This document shows, one piece after another, positions 34,434 to 42,545 of a DNA stretch of 64,000 nucleotides (position 1 is the first letter of the stretch; every line of letters begins with the position of its first letter). The notes under the pieces are model-generated. The model worked only from the letters and a program-made list of their open reading frames with translations, was not told where the DNA came from and ran no database searches. The stretch spans positions 620,001 to 684,000 of the forward strand of contig NZ_JAROCF010000001.1 of assembly GCF_030433685.1 (NCBI RefSeq), given 5' to 3'. Both the position numbers and the translations under genes were made by a program. Source of the stretch: Leifsonia williamsii. GTDB taxonomy: Bacteria; Actinomycetota; Actinomycetes; Actinomycetales; Microbacteriaceae.

Positions 34434-34818
34434 TGCTGCACTCCATCGGTGGTCGTGGGCGGCCCATCCGTGGCCTGGTCGGCGAGCGATCCGTGCTCGA
34501 ACCGTTCTATCGGCCGCTCCCCCTCCGCCGTTAGCGGTGCCCCTCTCCCCGTGTTCGGGGGACGCGCATGGCGCGCGGATCCCACAGTTTCATCCACAGG
34601 CCGGGGCGGCGTGTGAATTACAAGCGTGTGATTTCGAAGACCCGTTCGAAGCATCCAGAAATGCGACAAAAATGCAGGTCAGCGTGTCATTCGATGCTGA
34701 GCGCAATCTGAAAGTCCACACATCCCGCGCGTGTCCTCCACACGTCTCACCCGTTCATCCACTGATTCTCCCCAGAGTTATCCACAGGTGGACAACGGTG
34801 GGAGGGTGGAGGGAGGCG
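34434..34818. other. Intergenic region upstream of flgB: promoter, one DnaA-box match, no gene
   Basis: 385 nt without a supported gene. The left part is the flgB leader and promoter. The stretch at about 34610-34720 is clearly more AT-rich than its surroundings and shows no ORF. A perfect TTATCCACA (DnaA-box sequence) lies at 34778-34786, with one-mismatch copies near 34590. It separates the basal-body operon from the 3' end of the fliD-fliS-fliT-like operon on the same strand. Confidence 0.6.
34507..34533 (-). promoter_or_regulatory. Sigma-28-type promoter of flgB operon
   Basis: Minus strand TAACGG, 14 nt, CCGATAG, followed by a leader of about 65 nt to the flgB GTG. Unlike in enterobacteria, a FliA-type promoter here drives early basal-body genes. 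Confidence 0.82.
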
Positions 34819-35142
34819 TCAGCCGACGAGGTCGACGTACACCGGAGCGGGACCGGAGGCGTCGCGGGGCACGGACCGCACCGCCGACAGATGGCGTGCG
34901 GTGCTCCGGCGCATGTCCGCCAGGTGCCGGAGGGTGTGCTGCTGGGCGTCGAGCAGCCGCGTGGCGCGCTCGCGCAACTCGACGGGCAGGGGCCCGAGCC
35001 CGGCCGGGGGAGTCCACACGCCCGGTTCGAACGCGCCGCCGGCGAGCGCCTCCCGCAGCACCTGCTCGAGCCGCTCCAGCGCGTCGGTCCACGCCGCGAG
35101 GGCCGGGTCGACGGCCGGGTCGACAGCCTCCTCAGCGTTCAT
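34819..35142 (-). CDS. FliT-like protein downstream of fliS
   Basis: 107 aa from ATG 35142, with an in-frame GTG at 35160 as alternative. Mostly helical: AAWTDALERLEQVLREALAG, LPVELRERATRLLDAQQHTLRHLADMRR. FliT-type chaperones (for FliD) are short helical proteins encoded directly after fliS, which fits position and size, but sequence conservation is too low to be sure. It starts 7 nt after the fliS stop. Confidence 0.6.
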   Translation of the reverse strand: MNAEEAVDPAVDPALAAWTDALERLEQVLREALAGGAFEPGVWTPPAGLGPLPVELRERATRLLDAQQHTLRHLADMRRSTARHLSAVRSVPRDASGPAPVYVDLVG

Positions 35143-35149
35143 GCCCTCA

Positions 35150-35611
35150 TCAGGCGACACCGAGGTCGCCTCCCGCAGCACCCGCCGCCGCCGCGTACAT
35201 GCGGGCGCCACCGTTACGCGCGCCCGCCGCCGGCACCTGCGCGGCGGCCTCATGCCAGGCGTCCCGCAGCGGCTCGATCAGCGTCAGTGCCTCGTGCGCC
35301 TTGGCCGCGTCGCGGTTCAGCGAGGCCGACGCGATCAGGTCGGCGACGTAGCGGTAGAGGTCCAGGAGGCCGGCGGCGCCGTCCCACAGGTCCACACGCA
35401 GGGTCGAGGCGAGCTCCGCGACGATCCGGTCGGCGTGGCCGAGGTTCTCCCAGGCGGTGGGCTGGTCGCCGGCGGTGAGCGCCGCCTCCGCCCTGGTCAG
35501 GTCGAGCACGAGCCGGTCGTACAGCATCGTCAGCAGCCGGGCGGGGCTCGCCGACAGCACGCTGTCGCGGTTGTAGGCCGAAAGCGCGGCCGCGGAGTTC
35601 AGCAGGGTCAT
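35150..35611 (-). CDS. fliS: Flagellin export chaperone FliS
   Basis: 153 aa. ALSAYNRDSVLSASPARLLTMLYDRLVLDL is the conserved FliS N-terminal region in shortened view (NRDSVLSASPARLLTMLYDR), and LRVDLWDGAAGLLDLYRYVA is the second motif. FliS binds the flagellin C-terminus and prevents polymerisation in the cytosol. ATG overlaps the fliD stop (ATGA). An Ala/Gly tail of about 20 residues ends it. Confidence 0.94.
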   Translation of the reverse strand: MTLLNSAAALSAYNRDSVLSASPARLLTMLYDRLVLDLTRAEAALTAGDQPTAWENLGHADRIVAELASTLRVDLWDGAAGLLDLYRYVADLIASASLNRDAAKAHEALTLIEPLRDAWHEAAAQVPAAGARNGGARMYAAAAGAAGGDLGVA

Positions 35612-36996
35612 GATGCGCTCCCGCTCGGAAGGCTGGAGAGCTGGCCCGAGAGCCAGGAGGACTGCGACTGCAGCTGCGAGAGCTGCACCTCGAGGTTGGC
35701 GTAGATCCGCTCGAGCGACGACCGGCGGTCCGAGAGGCGGGTGTCCCAGTCCGTGATCTGGTCGTTGAGGCTCTTGACCACGGACTGCTCGCCCTTGATC
35801 TTCATCGTGACGATGCCCTCGTAGGGGTCGCTCGCCGTCTTCGCCGCGTCGGCGACGCGCTGGGCCACCGTCGCCACCGCGGCCTTGACCTTCTCGGGGT
35901 CTGCGGCCATGGCTGCGGCGAACTTGTCCTTGTCGAAGGTCACGGCGCCGTCACTGGTGATGCTGATGCCGTAGGTGGAGGGGGAGACGCCGTCGATCGG
36001 GTCGATCACCGCGCTGACGAGCTGCTGGTTCGTGTCGCGCGCGGTCACCTCGCCGGTGAAGACGCCGCCGGTGACGACCGTGCCGCCGGTGGAGTTCGTG
36101 GTGGTGGAGACCGCCTGCTTCTGGGCGATCATCGTCAGGATGTCGTTCACGCTCGTGATCAGCGTGTTCGCCGCGTCGGAGATGGCCTTGTCGTTGCGCG
36201 CGACCGTCAGCGTGACCGGGTCGGTGGAGAGAGCGCTGACCGTCACGCTCACGCCGGGCAGCACATCGGTGAACGAGTTGGTGGAGCTGGTGACCTTCTG
36301 CGCGGCGGGGGTGCCCGCCCATAGGGTGACCTCGGCGTCCTGCGCCTGCCGCACTTGAGCAGCACCCGGGTCGGAGAGGAGGTTCGTCGCGGTTCCGGCC
36401 GTGACATCGGCCGGGGTGCCGCGGTAGACGGTGAAGGAGCCCTCGGTGCCGGTCTTCGCCGAGCTGAGCTGCAGGCGGTACACGGGCTGTCCGGTGGCGG
36501 GGTCGAGACCCGCGGCGACGCGGGTGGCGCTGACGCCGACACCGGCCTTGTTGATGGCCGCGGCGACGTCGGCGAGGGAGGAGCTGGTGGCGGTGACCTG
36601 CTTCACGGTCCCGTCGGAGGCGACGAAGGTGAGGGTCGGCGGCTGATCGGGCCACTGGGTGAGCGGGCCCGTGACGACCACCTGCGACTGGGCCAGCTTG
36701 TCCACGGTGAAGTCGATGCTGCCGTCGACGGCGCCGGGGCCGGCGGTCGCGGTGACCGTGGTGGAGCTGGAGGTGGCGGTGTGGAGGTCCGTGCCCTCGG
36801 GCTTCGCGAGCGCCGCGGCGGCGGTCTGGAGGGACGCGAGCTTGGTGTTGAGCGCCTGCAACGCGGTGATGAAGCTCTGGGAGTCCGTGACCTTGTTCTT
36901 GAGCAGGGTCTGCGGCACCGCCTCCACCTGCATCAGCGAGTTGATGAGGTCGGTGGTCTTGAGACCGCTGATGAGGCCGTCGATCGCCAAGCCCAT
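35608..36996 (-). CDS. fliD: Flagellar filament cap protein FliD
   Basis: 462 aa. N-terminus GLAIDGLISGLKTTDLINSL and AVPQTLLKNKVTDSQSFITA are the FliD_N signature; the C-terminal coiled coil (VKSLNDQITDWDTRLSDRRS, LERIYANLEVQLSQLQSQSS) is typical. The centre is Thr/Val-rich beta. FliD pentamers cap the filament and insert flagellin. No sigma-28-type box is seen between the flagellin terminator and fliD, so its promoter is unidentified. Confidence 0.95.
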   Translation of the reverse strand: MGLAIDGLISGLKTTDLINSLMQVEAVPQTLLKNKVTDSQSFITALQALNTKLASLQTAAAALAKPEGTDLHTATSSSTTVTATAGPGAVDGSIDFTVDKLAQSQVVVTGPLTQWPDQPPTLTFVASDGTVKQVTATSSSLADVAAAINKAGVGVSATRVAAGLDPATGQPVYRLQLSSAKTGTEGSFTVYRGTPADVTAGTATNLLSDPGAAQVRQAQDAEVTLWAGTPAAQKVTSSTNSFTDVLPGVSVTVSALSTDPVTLTVARNDKAISDAANTLITSVNDILTMIAQKQAVSTTTNSTGGTVVTGGVFTGEVTARDTNQQLVSAVIDPIDGVSPSTYGISITSDGAVTFDKDKFAAAMAADPEKVKAAVATVAQRVADAAKTASDPYEGIVTMKIKGEQSVVKSLNDQITDWDTRLSDRRSSLERIYANLEVQLSQLQSQSSWLSGQLSSLPSGSAS

Positions 36997-37078
36997 GCGA
37001 TGATCCTCCTGCTCCTGGCCGGTGCTGCTCGGGTGGGGTGGTGCTCTGTCCGGGTGGTGCTCTGGTGCGGTGGTGCTG

Positions 37079-37117
37079 ACGGCCGGGGAGGGCCCTGGTG
37101 GAGCCCGCCCCGGCCGT
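37079..37117 (-). terminator. Terminator after flagellin gene
   Basis: ACGGCCGGGG/CCCCGGCCGT perfect 10-bp arms with a 19-nt loop, 30 nt past the flagellin stop, no U-tract. It would separate the abundant flagellin mRNA from fliD. The adjoining 37010-37080 carries irregular GGTGCTC repeats. Confidence 0.7.
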
Positions 37118-37146
37118 CGTCGCTGCTGATCCGGCTGAGCCGAGGC

Positions 37147-37992
37147 TTAGCGGAGGAGCTGCAGCACGCCCTGGTTGCCCTGGTTGGCCTGGGCGAGCAT
37201 GGCGGTGCCGGCCTGCGACAGGATGTTGGAGCGGGTGTACTTCACCATCTCCTCGGCCATGTCGGTGTCGGTGATGCGGCTCGACGCGGCCGACAGGTTC
37301 TCCTTCGAGACCGCGAGGCTGCGCGAGGCCGACTCGAGGCGGTTCTGCGAGGCGCCGAGCTCCGCACGAGCGGTCGAGATCCCCGTGATGGCGGTGTCGA
37401 GAGCCGTGATGGTCGCCTTGGCAGCGGTGTTGTCCGTCACGTCGAAGACCGTGCCGGCGGCGGTGCCGTCGGCCGAGGCCAGCCCGGTGACGGTGCCCGC
37501 CACGTCGGCGAGGTTCACCGTGATCGAGTCGTTGGCGGTGTCGCCGGCGCCCACCTGGAACGTCAGCGTGCCGCCCTTGAGCAGGTCGATGCCGTTGAAG
37601 TTGGTGCCGTTGGTGATGCGGTAGAGCTCCTTGCTCAGCTCGTCCGCCTCGGTCTGGATCGCGTCGCGCGACTCGGTGGAGTTCGAGTCGTTACCACCCT
37701 GGACCGCCAGGTCGCGCATGCGCTGCAGGATGGAGTGGACCTCGGTGAGCGAGCCTTCAGCGGTCTGCACGACGCTGATGCCGTCCTGAGCGTTGCGGGC
37801 GGCGACGGTGAGACCGCCGACCTGCGACTTCAGGCCCTCCGAGATGGCCAGACCCGCCGCGTCGTCCGCCGCACGGTTGATGCGGAGGCCGCTGGACAGC
37901 TTCTCGAGCGACTTCGAGAGGTCGCCCTGCGTGTTGTTCAGGTTGCGGTAGGCGTTGTTGGCCGCGATGTTGGTGTTGATCTGCATACCCAT
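37147..37992 (-). CDS. fliC: Flagellin
   Basis: 281 aa, a short flagellin. D0/D1 N-terminal: MQINTNIAANNAYRNLNNTQ, LSSGLRINRAADDAAGLAIS; C-terminal: ASSRITDTDMAEEMVKYTRS, NILSQAGTAMLAQANQ. Only about 90 residues lie between, so D2/D3 are nearly absent. A leader of about 55 nt carries four GGA motifs, two of them in the GGAGGA ribosome site, suggesting CsrA repression relieved by FliW. A single copy is seen in this window. Confidence 0.97.
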   Translation of the reverse strand: MGMQINTNIAANNAYRNLNNTQGDLSKSLEKLSSGLRINRAADDAAGLAISEGLKSQVGGLTVAARNAQDGISVVQTAEGSLTEVHSILQRMRDLAVQGGNDSNSTESRDAIQTEADELSKELYRITNGTNFNGIDLLKGGTLTFQVGAGDTANDSITVNLADVAGTVTGLASADGTAAGTVFDVTDNTAAKATITALDTAITGISTARAELGASQNRLESASRSLAVSKENLSAASSRITDTDMAEEMVKYTRSNILSQAGTAMLAQANQGNQGVLQLLR

Positions 37993-38051
37993 GATGTTTC
38001 CTCCATGACTGGGTGGGTGGTTCGCGGCCCTTCCGTGGTCCGCATGAGCCC
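37993..38051 (-). promoter_or_regulatory. Flagellin mRNA leader with putative CsrA sites
   Basis: On the minus strand GGA occurs at 38041-38039, 38034-38032, 38004-38002 and 38001-37999. The last two form AUGGAGGAAAC over the ribosome site; the first two sit in GCGG-N12-CCGC, a possible small stem with ACGGA in the loop. This matches how CsrA blocks hag translation in Bacillus. Binding is inferred. Confidence 0.55.
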
Positions 38052-38078
38052 CTATCGGCCGCCGGCGGCGACCCGTTA
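38052..38078 (-). promoter_or_regulatory. Sigma-28-type promoter of flagellin gene
   Basis: Minus strand TAACGG, 14 nt, CCGATAG, 60 nt before the flagellin ATG. As flagellin is the classical FliA target, this copy anchors the interpretation of the others. Confidence 0.88.
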
Positions 38079-38086
38079 GGGGACGA

Positions 38087-38899
38087 TCAGGATGCTCGCG
38101 CCGAGGTGGGCGACGAGGGGAGCGGTGCGCCGAGGTGCGAGACGGCGTGCTGCGCCAGCCGGGCCAGATAGGCGCTGCGGCGGGCCTGCGACGTCTTGGC
38201 CTCGATGATCTCGGGGTCGCCGTCGTCGGCGTAGTGCGTCGCCATGCCCTCGCGCATGAGGCGGATCGCCTCGGAGCGCTGCTGCGAGACGGCCGAGTGC
38301 GTGATGCCGAGCTCCTCGGCGATCTCGGTGACCGTGCGGTCGTCGAAGTAGATGGCCTCGACGATGGAGCGCATCCGGTCGGGGAGAGCCGCGACCGCGG
38401 CGCGCACGTAGGCCGTCCGCTCGTTCGTCAGCACCGACTCCTCGGGGCCCGGCGTCTCGGAGACGAGCAGCGGCTCGATCGTCTCGTCGAGGGCGGTCAC
38501 GGTGCGGGAGGCGTCGGCCAGCCCCGCCGCAGCGGTGTCGCGGTCGACGCCCAGCGCGGTCGCGATCTCGTCGACGGTCGGGGTGCGTCCGAGGGCCGCG
38601 GTCAGGCTCTCCTGCACCGCGAGGGTGGCCTTGATCCGCTTGCGGGCGGAGCGGGTGGCCCAGTCGCCCGCGCGCAGCTCGTCGGCGAGCGCGCCGACGA
38701 TGCGGGTGCGCGCGTAGGCGCCGAAGGGCACGCCGGTCGACGCGTCGTAGGCGTCGGCGGCCATGACCAGGGCGACGGACCCGGCGGAGGCCAGGTCGTC
38801 ACGGGACAGGTGCGTCGCGCGGGCGCACAAGTCGGAGACGAGGTAGCCCACCAGTGGCAGGTTCTCGACCACGAGCGTGTTGCGATCGTTCCGGTTCAC
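38087..38899 (-). CDS. fliA: Flagellar sigma factor, FliA/WhiG family
   Basis: 270 aa from GTG 38899. Region 2 (LVVENLPLVGYLVSDLCARA, DLASAGSVALVMAADAYDAS, FGAYARTRIVGALADELRAGDWATRSARKR), region 3 (AALGRTPTVDEIATALGV) and region 4 HTH (TVTEIAEELGITHSAVSQQR). It should recognise the TAACGG-N14-CCGATAG elements found in this locus, including that of flagellin next to it. No anti-sigma factor FlgM gene is seen. Its own upstream region shows no copy of the element. Confidence 0.94.
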   Translation of the reverse strand: MNRNDRNTLVVENLPLVGYLVSDLCARATHLSRDDLASAGSVALVMAADAYDASTGVPFGAYARTRIVGALADELRAGDWATRSARKRIKATLAVQESLTAALGRTPTVDEIATALGVDRDTAAAGLADASRTVTALDETIEPLLVSETPGPEESVLTNERTAYVRAAVAALPDRMRSIVEAIYFDDRTVTEIAEELGITHSAVSQQRSEAIRLMREGMATHYADDGDPEIIEAKTSQARRSAYLARLAQHAVSHLGAPLPSSPTSARAS

Positions 38900-39313
38900 G
38901 CGTTCGACCCTCTATTCATCGGACGGGCGGGGCCTCGTCCCGGTGGGGCCGGGAGGCTGCCGCGCTCGGGCGGTGCTGGACGCTCGGGCTTACTTCGGGT
39001 GCCGAACGGGATGCTAGGAGGTCTATCCGTGATCACGCTAACAACGCGGGAGCGGGGGAGTCGCGCCCGTTCTGCCCCCACTACGGGGCAGCCGTACCCC
39101 CAGTTAACGGGCATCCATGAATGCTGATATTCAAACTGGGCGTGTGCTACGAACCGCACACCGCGTCCTCCGTCCTGAGGGCATCCACAGCCGGCCGAGC
39201 CTAACGTGGAGGCCAGCCGTGCCGATGGTCCCTGGTGATCGGCGGGTGGACTCCCGCCCCCGACCCGAGGGGACCAGGTGCGCACATCGACTCACGAGGA
39301 AGTTGGTAGCGAC
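38900..39313. other. Divergent intergenic region between fliA and flgN
   Basis: 414 nt without a supported gene. It holds the flgN-side sigma-28-type element at 39202-39228 and an inverted repeat CTGCCCC-N6-GGGGCAG at 39072-39091 near its middle. No FliA-type element faces fliA, so fliA is likely transcribed by another sigma factor, possibly under the regulator that binds the inverted repeat. No small flgM-like ORF is found on either strand. Confidence 0.6.
39202..39228 (+). promoter_or_regulatory. Sigma-28-type promoter of flgN-flgK-flgL-fliW
   Basis: Plus strand TAACGT, 14 nt, CCGATGG: two substitutions from the other copies but identical spacing, about 50-85 nt before the possible flgN starts. 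Confidence 0.65.
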
Positions 39314-39808
39314 ATGGCCGCGAGCGAGCTCTCCGCGCAGCTCTGGAAGGAGCGCGAGCTCCTCGAGCTGCTGCTGTTCAAGCTGGAGGAGGAGCAGCTG
39401 CTGCTCATCGCAGGCAAGTCGCGCTGGATCTCGCACGCGACGCGCGAGGTCGAGCAGGTCATGGAGCGCATGCGCGAGGCCGGGCTCGCCCGCACGGTGG
39501 AGGCCGCCGCCCTCGCCGAGCAGTGGGGCCTGGCGCCCGACGCTTCCCTCCGCGAGCTGGCGGCCGCCGCACCCGACGGCATCTGGTCCGACATCTTCGG
39601 CTCGCACCTCGCGGCCATGACCGAGCTGACCGGCCAGATCGGCGAGGTCCGCGACACCAACGAGCGCCTCCTCCGCGAAGCCGCACGGTCGACGCAGGAG
39701 ACCCTCAGCGGCCTCGCCGGCAGCCCGGCCGACGCCGGCGTCTACGGCGCAGGCGGCGAGAGCCGTTCCGGCGACACCGGCGCGCGACTGTTCGACACCG
39801 AGGCCTAG
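39314..39808 (+). CDS. flgN: Flagellar export chaperone FlgN
   Basis: 164 aa from ATG 39314. An in-frame GTG at 39278 with GAGGGG five bases upstream is an alternative adding 12 residues. Helical and coiled: LSAQLWKERELLELLLFKLE, EEQLLLIAGKSRWISHATRE, VEQVMERMREAGLARTVEAA, the pattern of FlgN chaperones for the hook-filament junction proteins FlgK and FlgL, which are encoded immediately downstream. Confidence 0.85.
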   Translation: MAASELSAQLWKERELLELLLFKLEEEQLLLIAGKSRWISHATREVEQVMERMREAGLARTVEAAALAEQWGLAPDASLRELAAAAPDGIWSDIFGSHLAAMTELTGQIGEVRDTNERLLREAARSTQETLSGLAGSPADAGVYGAGGESRSGDTGARLFDTEA

Positions 39809-39819
39809 CAGGAGCAGGG

Positions 39820-41241
39820 ATGAGCACTTTCAGCGGTCTGAACACCGCCTACACCGGCCTGGTCGCCGCCAAGGCGGGCCTCGACGTCGTCGGGCAGAAC
39901 CTGGTCAACGCGAACACCGCCGGCTACACCCGGCAGCGCGTCAGCACCTCCGGCGTCTCGCCGCTCAACTCGGCCGGCCTCTTCAGCGGAGGCGTGCGCC
40001 CGGGCCAGGGCGTCAGCATCGACGGCATCCAGCGCCTCGACGACGCCGCCCTGAGCGCCCGCGTCCGCAGCACCACCGCGCTGGCCGGCTACTCCGGCAC
40101 CCGCGCCGACGCCATCGCGACGCTGGAGTCGTCGCTCAACGAGCCGGGGGCCAACGGCCTCTCCACCTCGCTGCAGAAGTTCTGGGCCGCCTGGGGCGAT
40201 GTCGCCAACCAGGCGGGGGAGGAGGCGCCGGCCGGCGTCCTCCTGGGCCAGGCGGGCAGCCTCGTCACCCAGCTGGCCGAGGGGTACCGCTCGGTCGAGA
40301 GTCAGTGGAGCTCGCTGCGCACGCAGGCGGGCGGCATGGCCGACGACCTCAACACCGCCGCGACCGAGGTGGCCGAGCTCAACGGCCGCATCCGCGCCGC
40401 ACTCGCCTCCGGCACCTCGGCGAACGAGCTGATGGACCGCCGCGACCTCCTGACCACCCAGATCGCGAAGCTCGGTGGAGGCGTCGTGCGCCCGAACGAG
40501 GACGGCACCGTCGACGTGCTGCTCGCGGGCAACGCGCTCGTCTCCGGCACCACCGCCAACGCCGTCACCCTCGTCGGCGCGCAGACGCTCGCGAACGCCG
40601 GCGGCGACCCCGTCCGCCTGGAGTGGGCGCACCGGCCGGGCGTCGCCATCGCGCTGGAGGGCGGCTCCATCTCGGGCGCGGTCTCGACCCTCGCCCCTGC
40701 CGACGCCTCCGGCACCGGGGGAGTGCTGGCGGAGGCCGCTGCCGGCTACAACGCGTTCGCCCAGACGCTCGCTCAGCGCGTGAACGCCGTCCACAGCACC
40801 GGCGTGACGCCCACGGGCGCCACGGGACTGGACTTCTTCGCCATCGACCCGACGAAGCCCGCCGCGCTCGGCCTCTCCGTCGTCCCGACCTCCGTCGGTC
40901 AGATCGCCACGTCGACGCCGGGGGCCGGGGGAGCGAACGGCAGCGTCGCTCAGGCCATCGCCGACCTCGGTTCCGGCACGAACGCCGTCGACAAGCAGTG
41001 GACCGCCTTCGTGGTCCGCATCGGCGTCGCCGGCAAGACCGAGCAGCAGCAGGCCGACCTGACCGCCCTCGCGGCCACCTCGGCCACCAACGCGCAGCTC
41101 GCCAACTCCTCCGTCGACCTCGACGAGGAGAACATGAACATGCTCGCGTTCCAGCACGCCTACCAGGCCGCGTCACGCGTCATGTCCGCGATCGACGAGG
41201 CGCTCGACGTGCTCATCAACCGCACCGGAGCCGGGAGGTAA
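39820..41241 (+). CDS. flgK: Hook-filament junction protein FlgK
   Basis: 473 aa. N-terminus STFSGLNTAYTGLVAAKAGLD, VVGQNLVNANTAGYTRQRVS; C-terminus DLDEENMNMLAFQHAYQAAS, RVMSAIDEALDVLINRTG, the conserved D0 pair. Middle domain Ala/Gly-rich, moderately short. Exported and placed between hook and filament. AGGAGCAGGG precedes the ATG; 11 nt after flgN. Confidence 0.95.
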   Translation: MSTFSGLNTAYTGLVAAKAGLDVVGQNLVNANTAGYTRQRVSTSGVSPLNSAGLFSGGVRPGQGVSIDGIQRLDDAALSARVRSTTALAGYSGTRADAIATLESSLNEPGANGLSTSLQKFWAAWGDVANQAGEEAPAGVLLGQAGSLVTQLAEGYRSVESQWSSLRTQAGGMADDLNTAATEVAELNGRIRAALASGTSANELMDRRDLLTTQIAKLGGGVVRPNEDGTVDVLLAGNALVSGTTANAVTLVGAQTLANAGGDPVRLEWAHRPGVAIALEGGSISGAVSTLAPADASGTGGVLAEAAAGYNAFAQTLAQRVNAVHSTGVTPTGATGLDFFAIDPTKPAALGLSVVPTSVGQIATSTPGAGGANGSVAQAIADLGSGTNAVDKQWTAFVVRIGVAGKTEQQQADLTALAATSATNAQLANSSVDLDEENMNMLAFQHAYQAASRVMSAIDEALDVLINRTGAGR

Positions 41242-41243
41242 CC

Positions 41244-42128
41244 GTGTTCACCCGTGTCACCAACGCCACGCAGACCGCAACGGCGCAGCGCAACCTGCAG
41301 CTGAGCCTTCAGCGGCAGGCGCAGCTCTACGACCAGGCCACCAGCCGCAAGCTGCTCAACAGGCCCTCGGACGACCCGACGGCGACGGCGAGCGCCCTCA
41401 CGGTGCGCTCGGACGCCGCCGCGAACGCGCAGTACAAGCGCAACGTCGACAACGGCGACGCCTGGCTCACCACCGCCGACTCGGCCCTCACCTCGGTGGA
41501 GACGCTGATGCGCCGCGTGCGCGACCTGACCGTGCAGGGCGCGAACGACGGCGCCCTCTCGCCCGAGGCGAAGGAGTCGATCGCGACCGAGCTCGACGGG
41601 CTGAAGAAGAGCCTCCTCGCGGCCGCCAACACCACGTACCTCGGTCGCACGGTGTTCGCCGGCAACTCGGACGCCGGCGTCGCCTTCCAGCCCGACTACT
41701 CCTACACCGGGGTGGCGGGAAGTACAGTGGAGCGCAGGATCGGCCAGGACGCCACCGTGCGGGTGGACGCCGACGGCGCCGCGGTCTTCGGGACGGGCAG
41801 CGACTCGGTGTTCGCGCTCATCGACGCCACCGTGAGCGACCTGAAGAACGGGGTGAACATCCGGCCGCGCCTGGGCCAGATCGACGACAGGATGAAGGCG
41901 ATCGTGGGAGAGCACGCGGAGATCGGCGGTCGGCAGACCCGCATCGACAAGGCGAAGGACGCCCTCGCCGTCGGCGCGAACGCGCTCGAGGCGCAGCGCG
42001 CGGGCCTGGAGGACGTCGACCTCGCCAAGGTGCTGCTCGACCTCAAGACCCAGGACGTCAACTACCAGACGGCGATCGCCGTCACCGCCCGCGTGCTCCA
42101 GCCGACCCTGATGGACTTCCTCCGATGA
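41244..42128 (+). CDS. flgL: Hook-filament junction protein FlgL
   Basis: 294 aa from GTG 41244, preceded by GGGAGG. Flagellin-like ends: TRVTNATQTATAQRNLQLSL, SRKLLNRPSDDPTATASALT at the N-terminus and VDLAKVLLDLKTQDVNYQTA at the C-terminus. Joins FlgK to the first flagellin. Stop overlaps the fliW ATG. Confidence 0.95.
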   Translation: MFTRVTNATQTATAQRNLQLSLQRQAQLYDQATSRKLLNRPSDDPTATASALTVRSDAAANAQYKRNVDNGDAWLTTADSALTSVETLMRRVRDLTVQGANDGALSPEAKESIATELDGLKKSLLAAANTTYLGRTVFAGNSDAGVAFQPDYSYTGVAGSTVERRIGQDATVRVDADGAAVFGTGSDSVFALIDATVSDLKNGVNIRPRLGQIDDRMKAIVGEHAEIGGRQTRIDKAKDALAVGANALEAQRAGLEDVDLAKVLLDLKTQDVNYQTAIAVTARVLQPTLMDFLR

Positions 42129-42511
42129 CCGCGATCCGCTTCGTCGCTCCGCCGCCCGGCCTGGAGCCCCTCGCCGCCTTCGAGCTCGACGCCGTCGCCG
42201 GCGCCGACGGCCTGTACACGCTGACGGCCGTCGAACGACCCGAGATCCGGCTGTTCACGCTCGACGCCGAGCGCCACCTGCCCGGCTACTCGCCCGAGCT
42301 GCCCGACGACCGCGCGGCCGACCTGGGCATCAGCGCCCCCGAGGAGGCACTCCTCCTGGTGGTCGTGACGCCGTCGGCGGCGGGCAGCACGGTGAACCTC
42401 CTGGCCCCGGTCATCGTGAACCGGGCGACGGGAGCCGCGCTGCAGCTCGTCCTCGACGACGACGGCCTGCCCGTGCGTGCGGAGCTGGCGGCACTGGCCG
42501 GCGCGGCCTGA
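42125..42511 (+). CDS. fliW: FliW, CsrA antagonist and flagellin-binding assembly factor
   Basis: 128 aa. Recognised by IRFVAPPPGLEPLAAFELDA, LYTLTAVERPEIRLFTLDAE and NLLAPVIVNRATGAALQLVL, the last being the most conserved FliW block. FliW binds free flagellin or, alternatively, CsrA, so flagellin build-up frees CsrA to repress its own mRNA. It closes the flagellar locus, with csrA at the opposite end. Confidence 0.93.
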   Translation: MTAIRFVAPPPGLEPLAAFELDAVAGADGLYTLTAVERPEIRLFTLDAERHLPGYSPELPDDRAADLGISAPEEALLLVVVTPSAAGSTVNLLAPVIVNRATGAALQLVLDDDGLPVRAELAALAGAA

Positions 42512-42545
42512 GCCCGGCGCGAAACCGGCGTCACCGCCGAGCCGC

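Noticed and set aside
34778..34786. DnaA box as sign of oriC
   Set aside because: One perfect box only, no dnaA/dnaN/rpmH neighbours, no box cluster or DUE; not an origin.
38087..38899. Sporulation sigma WhiG instead of FliA
   Set aside because: The families are close, but the place beside flagellin with matching promoter boxes favours the flagellar role.
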